Shown piece after piece: positions 17,228 to 25,281 of a DNA stretch of 64,000 nt (position 1 is its first letter; every line of letters starts with the position of its first letter). The position numbers and the translations under genes are program-made. The DNA comes from Parapedobacter composti (GTDB taxonomy: Bacteria > Bacteroidota > Bacteroidia > Sphingobacteriales > Sphingobacteriaceae). Under the pieces are notes generated by a model. It was given only the letters and a program-made list of their open reading frames with translations. It was not told where the DNA came from and made no database searches. The DNA is taken from NCBI RefSeq assembly GCF_900112315.1, contig NZ_FOLL01000002.1, forward strand, positions 124,001-188,000, written 5' to 3'.

Positions 17228-18397
17228 TTAATTATTGAATATTACGCGGACCTTTCGCCCATTGATGTCAAATTCCGCTTTGCTGAGATAATGCAGCATT
17301 TCCAATACTTCGGTTAGGTTTACATGGCGGCTAATCTGGCCGCTATACCCCACCTGCAAAGGTACCCTGCCTTCATATTCCACCTCCAAATCGTACCAAC
17401 GCGCAAGCTGCTGCATGATGTCTTTGATATTGTCGCTCTTGAACAGGAATTCGCCGTTCTTCCAAGCTGTTGCTTTGGCAATATTCGCTTGGCGGATGGT
17501 GATGTTTTTTCCGTTGAAAAAAGATTGCTGGCCCGGCGACAATCGGTATTGCTGCCGTCCGGCGGTGACCCTCACCGCGCCTTCAACCAACGTGGTGGTT
17601 ACCGCAGATGTATAGGCATGGACATTGAAGTGCGTACCCAATACTTCTATCTCGGTGTCATTCACCATCACTTTAAACGGCCGTTGTGCATCATGCGCCA
17701 CCTCAAAATACGCCTCGCCTTTTACGGATACACGGCGTTCTTCATCGCCGAAGTGTACCGGAAAGCGGAGCTCCGACAGCGCATTAACCCACACTTTGGT
17801 GCCGTCTGACAAGACAATGCGGTATGTGCCTGCCTTGGGAACCACCAGGGTGTTGAATATAGGTTCATGGTTAGGCTGCTGGCCGGGTTTAGCGTACGTG
17901 ATTTCACCATCTCTACCTGAAATTACCGTGCCGTCGCGCTCATTGAGCTCGTCCATCTCTTCTTCAAGGTCTACGCTGCGCCCGTCTGAAAGCTGTAATT
18001 GTGCCCGGTTGCCCCCCGGTAACACATCGTTTTTATAATGGCTGCTGAGTGCCGGTACGACCCTATCATCGTTTACCGGAACTCGCTGCCACCAGGTTCG
18101 GGAGATAAAAAAAACCAAAATCACTGCTGCGGCATACCCCGCATACCGCATCATACGCGTATCCCATTGCCTATGCTTGCGGTTACGCATGGTCTGCCAA
18201 GCTGCATCTACATCTATTGCGTTCAGAAAGTCAATATCACCCTGGGCTTTGTCCGTATCGCGGAACGACTCCAAAAGTGCACGGTTTTCTTCCCGCTCAT
18301 CCAACCATGCCCGGAGGGCCGTCATTTCTTCGGCAGAAATATTCTGGCGGAGGTATTTTCCTATAAGCTCGGCAATCTGGTACGCTTCTGGCTTCAT
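17228..18397 (-). CDS. FecR family anti-sigma factor
   Basis: 389 residues: an N-terminal cytoplasmic helical region with ALRAWLDEREENRALLESF, then one membrane helix at about 104-122 (YAGYAAAVILVFFIS). The periplasmic FecR domain carries NTLVVPKAGTYRIVLSDG, TKVWVNALSELRFP, RRVSVKGEAYFEVAHD and FKVMVNDTEIEVLGTHFNV. A C-terminal DUF4974/STN-like domain follows (NLTEVLEMLHYLSKAEFDI). It senses SusC occupancy through the STN domain and releases the ECF sigma factor. Unusually it is separated from its sigma gene by about 980 bp of 21-bp repeats instead of being directly adjacent. Confidence 0.93.
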   Translation of the reverse strand: MKPEAYQIAELIGKYLRQNISAEEMTALRAWLDEREENRALLESFRDTDKAQGDIDFLNAIDVDAAWQTMRNRKHRQWDTRMMRYAGYAAAVILVFFISRTWWQRVPVNDDRVVPALSSHYKNDVLPGGNRAQLQLSDGRSVDLEEEMDELNERDGTVISGRDGEITYAKPGQQPNHEPIFNTLVVPKAGTYRIVLSDGTKVWVNALSELRFPVHFGDEERRVSVKGEAYFEVAHDAQRPFKVMVNDTEIEVLGTHFNVHAYTSAVTTTLVEGAVRVTAGRQQYRLSPGQQSFFNGKNITIRQANIAKATAWKNGEFLFKSDNIKDIMQQLARWYDLEVEYEGRVPLQVGYSGQISRHVNLTEVLEMLHYLSKAEFDINGRKVRVIFNN

Positions 18398-18624
18398 TAA
18401 TATTCGTCTTTTGCTTGCCCTTTTCCTGTTATCAGGCGGTGTGTTTGCTTCTTAATATTAAAGAAACCTAAAGTTTAAAAGTGGGTGACAGCGAAATGAA
18501 AAAAAAGCTTCGCTTACTATTTATACTTGGTAAGGAGACGAAATAAGGAGCTCACGGAGTTAAATCCGATAGCTTCCAGGTTTCTTTCGCCCGCAGGGCG
18601 TTCGCAAGCCGGAAATACCCTGAA
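18398..18624. other. gap between fecR and the 21-bp array
   Basis: AT-rich stretch holding, on the minus strand, a weak hairpin (AGCGAA ... TTCGCT, about 18493-18518) with a T-run, and TAAACTTTAG near 18470 that could act as a -7 element for fecR. The last 84 bases (18541-18624) keep the 21-bp register of the array but not its core. Confidence 0.35.
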
Positions 18625-19329
18625 ACCGTCCTGAAATGTCCTATAACCGTCCTGAAATGTCCTATAACCGTTCTGAAACACGCTATAACCGTCCTGAAAT
18701 GCCGCGGCACCGTTTTGCAACACGGCAGAACCATATGGTTTTAACGCGCTACCGGATGCCGGCAGCCCATTTCCATATGGAAACGCTCCATTTCCATACG
18801 GAAACGCTCCGTTTCCGTATGGTTTTGGGTTAAAACCATATTATTCCGCCGCAAAACCGTACGGTTTGCCGTCCAAACCGTACGGAAATGGGCGATAGGC
18901 GTACGGTATCTGTTTATTGGCGTACGCATCCAGCCCATTGCCGTACGGATATACGCTCGTACCATACGGTTGCGGCATCGTTCCGTATGGTGCCTGCCTG
19001 AAACCGTTTTACGCCAACGCTCCGGCGTACGGAAGGAGGGCGTTTCCGTACGGTAGTAAAGCTTTTCCGTATGGAAATCGCGCTCTTCCGTATGGAAATA
19101 GCGCATTTCCGTACGGTATTGGCCTATAACCGTATGCCTATATGCACCAACCGTACGGTGCCATTGCAATACCATACGGCAATACCGCATCGCCGTACGG
19201 ATTTCCGCCGGAAGTGGACGGTTTAGCGGGATTTCCGGACGCATATCCCGATATATCGAGGTGTCGATATTCAATGCCGGAATCGACGGCTTTGACGGAA
19301 TTGGCGGTTTTGTCGCCTTTGTGGCGCAA
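18517..19329 (-). pseudogene. possible decayed heptad-repeat coding frame across the 21-bp array
   Basis: Because 21 is divisible by three, one minus-strand frame reads heptads throughout: NGAFPYG-type units in the centre and YRTFQDG / YSVFQNG units at the fecR end. Glycine recurs every seventh residue, with F or L three before it. The frame begins at ATG 19329 and is broken by stops at 19138-19140, 19009-19011 and 18841-18843. In it the two variable core bases (R and Y) fall on silent third positions of Pro and Tyr codons. A different minus-strand frame (18741-19274, 177 codons, heptads such as RTExxxF) has no stop at all, but there the same variation changes amino acids. No signal peptide is seen in either. 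I regard coding as unproven. Confidence 0.3.
18625..19254. repeat. array of 30 tandem 21-bp units centred on CCRTAYGG palindromes
   Basis: Thirty consecutive 21-bp units with no indel. Most have the form N-CCRTAYGG-N12; within the best-conserved units the palindrome extends to TTTCCRTAYGGAAA. Exact cores: CCGTACGG in seven units (first-unit-based numbers 12, 13, 16, 21, 24, 26, 28), CCATATGG in two (6, 8), CCATACGG in three (9, 17, 27), CCGTATGG in four (10, 18, 22, 23). GCGTACGS variants occupy units 14, 15 and 20. Units 1 and 2, at the fecR-proximal end, are identical; units 1-5 have lost the palindrome but keep the period. The phase can be followed weakly beyond both ends (about 18541-19317). 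It lies between the ECF sigma and FecR genes. Confidence 0.95.
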
Positions 19330-19376
19330 CTAAGCGGCTGGCGAGGGTGAAAACGGAGAGCGGGAAAGCCGGAAAG

Positions 19377-19916
19377 TTAAGCAACGTACAGGGCTGCGAT
19401 TAACGCGAAAAACTCCGGATTTAACTTCGCTCGTAGCAGTTTGAGTCCGCGCTGCTTTTGTGTCTTTACGGTATTGATACTGATCTGCAACTGTTCGGCA
19501 ATTTGGGAATTACTGAGCCCTTCAAGATAGCCCAAGCGGAACACTTCTTTACATCCCAGGGGCATGCCTTGCATAATCCGGTTTACTTCGTCCATCACCT
19601 CCGAACGGATGATGCGGGCCAGCACCTGGGCTTCTTCAAAACTTTGCCCGGCGATCCGCGATGCATAGCGATCGGCAACCTTGCCGCGCCGCACCGCGTT
19701 GAGGCAACCGTTTCTGACGGACGAGTACAGAAAATTCTTTACCGCGTCTTCATGGGATGCAATATGCGCCTTGTGATCCCAATAGGCCATAAATGCATCT
19801 TGCACAATGTCTTCAGCGTGTTCCTGGTCGCCAAGAAACTGCCAGGCAAAATGACACAGCCGTGCATAATAACGCTTGAATAGCCTTTCTGCGGATAGTT
19901 CGTAAAGTTTTTCCAT
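19377..19916 (-). CDS. ECF RNA polymerase sigma-70 factor (FecI-like)
   Basis: 179 residues. Sigma region 2 is LFKRYYARLCHFAWQFLGDQEHAEDIVQDAFMAYWD split over about 13-49; region 4 is the helix-turn-helix LPLGCKEVFRLGYLEGLSNSQIAEQL plus ISINTVKTQKQRGLKLLR. This is the Bacteroidota FecI-like group that pairs with FecR anti-sigmas and drives SusC/SusD operons. Its target is presumably the susC promoter at about 17063-17200. The cognate fecR gene begins almost a kilobase downstream, beyond the repeat array. Confidence 0.93.
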   Translation of the reverse strand: MEKLYELSAERLFKRYYARLCHFAWQFLGDQEHAEDIVQDAFMAYWDHKAHIASHEDAVKNFLYSSVRNGCLNAVRRGKVADRYASRIAGQSFEEAQVLARIIRSEVMDEVNRIMQGMPLGCKEVFRLGYLEGLSNSQIAEQLQISINTVKTQKQRGLKLLRAKLNPEFFALIAALYVA

Positions 19917-20030
19917 TTAGGTGCGTTAGGGAATGCCAAACCATATCCCTCTTGCCTCAATTTATGCGTGTTTGCAATTGGTACCCAAATATTGGAAAAC
20001 TCATCGAATTATCCAAATTAAAAAGCAAAA

Positions 20031-21113
20031 TCAATTAAGTTCAAACGTAAATTCATCATACGGTTCGGTGCGCCATGCGAGCTGCCGGGTGGACGGCGAT
20101 ATGGCAAAAAGTGGTGAGAATGTCTTTACCTTAACGGTTTTACCATCGGGCATGAATTCCATATAGCGCAGCCAGCCGTCGCCGCCATTGCCATGCCAGC
20201 CACCGCCCAGTGCCTGCGCGTTGAAAACCATTTGCTGCACGCGCTTACCGGCGGCGTTGGTGTCGGTACGGAAACCGATATGGCCCAATACGTCATCGGG
20301 CTTACCGATGTGGCCGCTGAACACCAATTCGATGTTCTTGGATGGCTTTACCAGCTTCTCCCATATCGCAGCGCCATAGTTGCCGTCGGTAATGGGATAA
20401 CCTTCTTTAACGATATGCTCGCTCGCGGCGTTGAGGTATGAGTGCGTGAGCAGGATGACGGTATGATCGGCGTATCGTTCTTGATCGACGGTTTGCTTGG
20501 CCCAGCGGAGCACCGTGTCGCGCGGGGCAAATTCAAGCACCATCACGAGGAATTTCCGTCCGTGGGGCGACGTGAATTCGTAGGTAGCGTTGGTCAACGA
20601 GGGATAGCCATCGGCATCGATGCCTACGTCGCGGAGCATTTTCTGCGACAACGGATTTTTGTCAACAGGGAAATAACGGTCGAAATTCGTACGGCGGTAT
20701 TCGATGTTTTTCACGCCGTAATCATGGTTGCCGGTGCCGGCCACATAGGGCACCTTACCGTCCAGCCGCCCGAAAGCGCGCGCCACGGCTTCCCATTGCT
20801 GCTTGCCGGGCTGGTTGCCTTGTGTACCGTTGGGGTTAAGCCAGTCGTTATGCTCTACCATATCGCCGGTGCAGAGCACCAGCTGGATATTCAGCGGATC
20901 GATTTGTTCGCTTATCCACCCCGTCATCAGCTCCAGGATACCCTGATTGCGTTCAAACTTGACATAGCTCTGCGGATCGGGGATAAGTACCATGGACCAT
21001 GACTGCGGGTCGCTGAGTTTGGGAGGTTGGTAGGCTTGCTCCTGGGCCCGGAGGGCAGTTACGGAAAAGGCAAAGGATAATACGATAAGGAAACGGAATA
21101 GATGATATTGCAT
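20031..21113 (-). CDS. exported calcineurin-like metallophosphoesterase
   Basis: 360 residues with a cleavable signal peptide (hydrophobic 5-22, ALRAQEQ). Metal-site motifs in order: LIPDPQSY, CTGDMVEHND, GTGNHDYG, LLTHSY and FSGHIGK. The two-metal phosphoesterase fold is clear, but PDPQ replaces the more usual DxH in the first motif, which is common in this secreted subgroup. Substrate unknown; periplasmic or extracellular. It ends at 20031, downstream of the sigma gene start on the same strand, with a 114-bp gap. Confidence 0.85.
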   Translation of the reverse strand: MQYHLFRFLIVLSFAFSVTALRAQEQAYQPPKLSDPQSWSMVLIPDPQSYVKFERNQGILELMTGWISEQIDPLNIQLVLCTGDMVEHNDWLNPNGTQGNQPGKQQWEAVARAFGRLDGKVPYVAGTGNHDYGVKNIEYRRTNFDRYFPVDKNPLSQKMLRDVGIDADGYPSLTNATYEFTSPHGRKFLVMVLEFAPRDTVLRWAKQTVDQERYADHTVILLTHSYLNAASEHIVKEGYPITDGNYGAAIWEKLVKPSKNIELVFSGHIGKPDDVLGHIGFRTDTNAAGKRVQQMVFNAQALGGGWHGNGGDGWLRYMEFMPDGKTVKVKTFSPLFAISPSTRQLAWRTEPYDEFTFELN

Positions 21114-21143
21114 AATAGTATCTGATTGGTTAACGATTATGGG

Positions 21144-22103
21144 TTATTTATTCACTATATTGGACGGGTTGCCCGCCAGGTAGTCCTTCAAATTTGCCAC
21201 CACCTGATCCATCAACCGCGCACGGGCTTCTTGGGTCGCCCAGCCGATGTGCGGGGTAATGAAGCAGTTTTTGGCAGCAAACAGCGGATTGCCGGATGCT
21301 GGGGGCTCGGTTGACAGCACGTCTAATCCTGCGCCGGCGATCTGACCGCCGTTTAATGCGGCGGCAAGGTCTTCTTCTACAATCAACGGACCCCGTGACG
21401 TGTTTACCAGGAAAGCCGTAGGCTTCATCTTCGCTAAGGCCACGCGGTTGATCATGCCTTGGGTCTGCGGTGTAAGCGGGCAGTGAAGACTCACCACATC
21501 GGCCTGCTCCAGCAGTTCGTCCAGCTCGACCCAACGGAAATTTTTCCGGTGGGACTGGTCGGTTTGGGTACGGCTATGCGCCAGGATGCTCATCCCGAAT
21601 GCAGCCGCGATATCGGCTACCTGCTGGCCGATATCGCCAAAACCGATAATGCCGAGCTTTTTTCCGGAGAGTTCAACCAACGGGTAATCCCAGAAACTGA
21701 AATCGGGGGAACGCGACCAGTTGCCTTCCAGCACGCTGTCGCTGTGCTGCTGCACGTGGTGGCAGTGTTCAAGCAGTAGCGCAAACGTGAGTTGTGCCAC
21801 GGAGGGGGTGCTGTAGCCGGGTACGTTGGTAACCACGATGCCGCGCTGCCGGGCGTAGTCAACATCAATGATGTTATAGCCCGTGGCCGTTACGCCAATA
21901 TATTTCAATTCGGGCAATTGTTCCAGCGTCTGCCTGTCCAGCGCTACTTTGTTCGTAAGGATGGCTTCTGCGTCGGCTGCGCGTGCCACGATTTCGGACT
22001 TGGCCGTCCGGTCATAATACATGACTTCGCCCAGGGCTTCCAATGCCGACCAGCTCAGGTCGCCGGGGTTAAGTGCATATCCGTCTACTATTACGAGCTT
22101 CAT
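21144..22103 (-). CDS. D-2-hydroxyacid dehydrogenase (glycerate dehydrogenase-like)
   Basis: 319 residues with the two-domain NAD-dependent 2-hydroxyacid dehydrogenase fold: VTATGYNIIDVDYA, Rossmann GFGDIG in LGIIGFGDIGQQVAD, catalytic Arg in VNTSRGPLI, Glu in DVLSTEPP and His in ITPHIGWA. PGYSTPSVAQ and the overall pattern resemble hydroxypyruvate reductase/glycerate dehydrogenase. It is a paralogue of the enzyme at 3565-4530. It sits 30 bp from the metallophosphoesterase and is divergent from mrpA. Confidence 0.85.
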   Translation of the reverse strand: MKLVIVDGYALNPGDLSWSALEALGEVMYYDRTAKSEIVARAADAEAILTNKVALDRQTLEQLPELKYIGVTATGYNIIDVDYARQRGIVVTNVPGYSTPSVAQLTFALLLEHCHHVQQHSDSVLEGNWSRSPDFSFWDYPLVELSGKKLGIIGFGDIGQQVADIAAAFGMSILAHSRTQTDQSHRKNFRWVELDELLEQADVVSLHCPLTPQTQGMINRVALAKMKPTAFLVNTSRGPLIVEEDLAAALNGGQIAGAGLDVLSTEPPASGNPLFAAKNCFITPHIGWATQEARARLMDQVVANLKDYLAGNPSNIVNK

Positions 22104-22197
22104 GGGGCCAATTTAACCATCTTTTTCGACCACCGTGAAGTATTATTGGCAAATTTTATATATTTTCGGGGCTTTCCGGACTAAACATATACAATTG

Positions 22198-24507
22198 ATG
22201 CTGATTGCTGTATTGTCGGGCCTCCTCTTTTCGTTGCTGTATATCCCTTTCGGTAAGTACCTTAAGGGGCGGTTGGCTGTCGTGGCAGCCCTGCTGCCCA
22301 TCGGGTTATTCGCTTATTTCTGTAGCTTTATCCCGGCCGTGAGTGCCGGAAACGCCCAGGTTTTCCAGTATCCCTGGATACCTTCCATGGGGGTTAACCT
22401 GGATTTCCGGCTGGATGGGCTTTCCTTGCTGTTCAGCCTCCTGATTACCGGTATCGGATCGCTGATTTTCCTGTATGCTTCGGCTTACCTCAAAGGGCAT
22501 CCGTACCTCGGCCGCTTTTACGCATATTTATGCCTGTTTATGGCGGCAATGCTGGGTGTGGTGCTGTCGGACAACGTGTTGCTGCTTTTTGTCTTCTGGG
22601 AGCTGACCAGCATCAGCTCGTTTTTCCTTATCGGCTTCAACAATGATGATGCAGCATCCCGCAAAAATTCGTTAATGGCACTGGCAGTGACGGGCGGCGG
22701 CGGGTTCCTGCTGATGGGGGGGCTGGTATTGATGGGCCACCTATCCGGCACCTATTCCATCCGCGAAATGTTTGCCTCCAATGAGTTCCTGAAAGCGCAC
22801 GCACTGTATCCGCTGATACTGGCCTTGGTATTCATGGGAGCATTTACCAAATCGGCCCAGTTTCCCTTCCATTTCTGGCTGCCGGGGGCCATGAAAGCCC
22901 CCACGCCCGTGTCGGCCTACCTGCATTCGGCAACCATGGTAAAAGCGGGTATCTACCTGCTGGCCCGGCTGTATCCAGTATTGGGCGGCACCGATTGGTG
23001 GACGTATCCGCTGATCGTGGTGGGCGGGATTACGATGCTTTACAGTGCTTTCCATTCCATCTTCCGCACAGACCTGAAGGGCATTCTGGCATACTCAACC
23101 ATATCGGCGCTGGGCATCCTGGTATTTCTTATCGGCATCGGCACGACACAAGCGCTCCTCGCAGCTGCGGTGTTCATCCTGGTGCACGCCCTGTATAAAG
23201 CATCGCTGTTCCTGACCACGGGGGTTATTGACCACGAAACCGGAACACGCGATGTGACGAAGCTGTCGGGCCTGCGGCTGGTGCTCATGCCCCTTGCCGT
23301 GGCGGGTTTGCTGGCAGGTCTATCCAGTGCAGGGCTGCCCTATACGTTTGGCTTCATCGGTAAAGACCTCATCTACGAAGCCACACTGAATACGGGCGGC
23401 GCGATGCCGGTTATCTTGACCTCGCTTGCCGTCATCACCAACATCTTGTTGTTATATGCCGGCCTTTTGGCGGGCTTAAAGCCCTTTACCGGCAGTCTGC
23501 CGTCGTCGTTCGCCGACATACATCTGCCGCATTGGTTGATGTGGACGCCCCCGGTACTATTGGCGCTGCTGGGCATCGCCTTCGGCGCTTTCCCTGCGCT
23601 TGCGGATACGGCCCTACTGAATCCTGCAGCGGCAGCGATGATCAATGAATCGATCGATTCGCCGCTAAAAATCTGGCATGGGTTCAACCTGGTGTTGCTC
23701 CTCAGCGGTACTACACTCGTATTGGGTGCGGTATTGTACCTCATGCGCAAACCATCGGCCGCATCCGTTACCTGGATGGCGCGGTTTGATCATATTTCTC
23801 CGAAACATATCATGGGCCGTACCGTGCAGTACGCGGCAAAAAGCGCAGCCGTCTACACCAAAACGTTGCATAATGGCTACCTGCGGGTATACCTGTTGTG
23901 TATTATCCTGTTTGCGATTGGGCTGCTTGCATTCCGGCTGTTCACGGGCGGGCCGGTGCAGTGGACGATTAATGAACTGGGGCCCGTGACCAGTTATGAA
24001 CTTATTGTGGCAGGCATCCTTATCGGAGCCATGTACCTTACGGTGACCACCCCTTCGAGGTTGGCGGCCATTGCGGCTATCGGTGTTATCGGCTATTGCA
24101 TCTGCCTTCTGTTTGTATTCTACAGCGCCCCGGATCTGGCGATGACCCAGTTTACCATTGATACGCTCACCGTGGTGTTGTTTGTGCTGGTATTGTTCAA
24201 GCTCCCCCCTTTCCTGAACTTTGCCAACCGCAGCGTGCGTATACGCGACGGTGTGGTAGCTACCTGTTTTGGCGCAATCATTTCGCTCATCGCCATCCAG
24301 GTACTGAATGAACCGACCGACAAGACGGTTAGCCAATATTATGGCGACAATGCCTATCTGCTTGCGAAGGGGAAAAATGTGGTCAACGTCATTTTAGTGG
24401 ATTTCAGGGGAATGGATACCATGTTTGAAATCGTGGTGCTGAGCATCGCGGCCATTGGGGTTTATAGTTTGTTGAAATTACGGCTGCGCGCCTCGGATAA
24501 AGATTAA
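22198..24507 (+). CDS. mrpA: Na+/H+ antiporter subunit A
   Basis: First gene of the Mrp operon. Taking the ATG at 22198 gives 769 residues, normal for MrpA. Features are about twenty transmembrane helices, the proton-translocating core FTKSAQFPFHFWLPGAMKAP with its key lysine, HSATMVKAGIYLLARL, and HALYKASLFLTTGVIDH. The C-terminal part (from about residue 600) is the MrpB-like extension with YSAPDLAMTQFTIDTLTV. It works with MrpB-G as one inner-membrane complex exchanging Na+ for protons. The frame is open back to 22135, but that start adds a polar stretch not expected here. Confidence 0.95.
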   Translation: MLIAVLSGLLFSLLYIPFGKYLKGRLAVVAALLPIGLFAYFCSFIPAVSAGNAQVFQYPWIPSMGVNLDFRLDGLSLLFSLLITGIGSLIFLYASAYLKGHPYLGRFYAYLCLFMAAMLGVVLSDNVLLLFVFWELTSISSFFLIGFNNDDAASRKNSLMALAVTGGGGFLLMGGLVLMGHLSGTYSIREMFASNEFLKAHALYPLILALVFMGAFTKSAQFPFHFWLPGAMKAPTPVSAYLHSATMVKAGIYLLARLYPVLGGTDWWTYPLIVVGGITMLYSAFHSIFRTDLKGILAYSTISALGILVFLIGIGTTQALLAAAVFILVHALYKASLFLTTGVIDHETGTRDVTKLSGLRLVLMPLAVAGLLAGLSSAGLPYTFGFIGKDLIYEATLNTGGAMPVILTSLAVITNILLLYAGLLAGLKPFTGSLPSSFADIHLPHWLMWTPPVLLALLGIAFGAFPALADTALLNPAAAAMINESIDSPLKIWHGFNLVLLLSGTTLVLGAVLYLMRKPSAASVTWMARFDHISPKHIMGRTVQYAAKSAAVYTKTLHNGYLRVYLLCIILFAIGLLAFRLFTGGPVQWTINELGPVTSYELIVAGILIGAMYLTVTTPSRLAAIAAIGVIGYCICLLFVFYSAPDLAMTQFTIDTLTVVLFVLVLFKLPPFLNFANRSVRIRDGVVATCFGAIISLIAIQVLNEPTDKTVSQYYGDNAYLLAKGKNVVNVILVDFRGMDTMFEIVVLSIAAIGVYSLLKLRLRASDKD

Positions 24508-24509
24508 CC

Positions 24510-24923
24510 ATGAAGAGTACGATATTAAAAACCGCATCCAGTTATTTGTTGCCCATCTTGCTGCTTTTTTCGATATTCATCCTGTTGCGGGGCCACTACC
24601 TTCCGGGGGGCGGGTTTGTAGGGGGGCTTATTGCCTCAATTGCCTTTGTGCTTCATAGCTTCACGCATGACACGGAAGCCACCCTGCAATTGCTTCGCAT
24701 CCATCCCCGAGCATTGATTCCCGTGGGGCTGGGGGTGTCTGCCCTGAGCATGTTTGTTCCGTTTCTGGGTGGGCTGCCGGTGATGACGGGCCTGTGGTTT
24801 GACGAACCCGTACCGGTCATCGGCCTGATCGGCTCGGCTTTGGTTTTCGATTTGGGGGTATACCTGGTGGTCATCGGCGTGGTGTTAACCGTTTTGTTTA
24901 CCATTTCTCAATATAGCGAATAA
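24510..24923 (+). CDS. mrpB: Na+/H+ antiporter subunit B
   Basis: 137 residues, four transmembrane helices. The start STILKTASSYLLPILLLFS and the GHYLPGGGFVGGL motif are diagnostic of MrpB. It begins 3 bp after the mrpA stop and is part of the hetero-oligomeric Mrp complex. Confidence 0.93.
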   Translation: MKSTILKTASSYLLPILLLFSIFILLRGHYLPGGGFVGGLIASIAFVLHSFTHDTEATLQLLRIHPRALIPVGLGVSALSMFVPFLGGLPVMTGLWFDEPVPVIGLIGSALVFDLGVYLVVIGVVLTVLFTISQYSE

Positions 24924-24924
24924 T

Positions 24925-25281
24925 ATGGAACTCGTTTTCGTCATATTAATCGGGGTACTGTATGCGGGCGGGATTTTTATGCTGCTCCGCAGAAGCATGG
25001 TAAGGCTGCTGATTGGCATCGCTCTTTTGGGTAACGGTGCGAACCTGTTGATATTTTTGCTGGGTGGGATTACTAAGGGAAAACCGCCGGTTATCGGCGA
25101 TGCCGCCAGGGTGTTTACCGACATTTACGCCGACCCCATCCCGCAGGCGCTGATCCTGACCGCCATTGTCATCAGCTTTGGGTTGCAGGCGTTCGCCATT
25201 GTCCTGTTGAAGCGGGTTTATGTACTGGTCAATTCAGATGATTTGGATGATTTAAACACACCGGAAGAAGAAGATATATGA
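24925..25281 (+). CDS. mrpC: Na+/H+ antiporter subunit C
   Basis: 118 residues, three transmembrane helices, homologous to Nuo[21 protein letters not shown] and [17 protein letters not shown] are family signatures. It starts 2 bp after mrpB, and its last bases overlap mrpD (ATGA at 25278-25281). Confidence 0.94.
   Translation: MELVFVILIGVLYAGGIFMLLRRSMVRLLIGIALLGNGANLLIFLLGGITKGKPPVIGDAARVFTDIYADPIPQALILTAIVISFGLQAFAIVLLKRVYVLVNSDDLDDLNTPEEEDI

Noticed and set aside
18625-19254. CRISPR array
   Set aside because: The period is only 21 bp, the units vary along their whole length, there are no constant repeats of 25-40 bp with unique spacers, and no cas genes are near.
18741-19274. 177-codon ORF across the 21-bp array as a real gene
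   Set aside because: Open frames are expected in a repeat whose unit is divisible by three. The basic heptads have no signal or known domain, and the core variation changes its amino acids. Not excluded, but not supported.
22146-22168. Promoter TTGG/TATTTTCG before mrpA
   Set aside because: The two boxes are only 12 bp apart, too close for the usual 17-20 bp spacing, and the -7 match has a mismatch.
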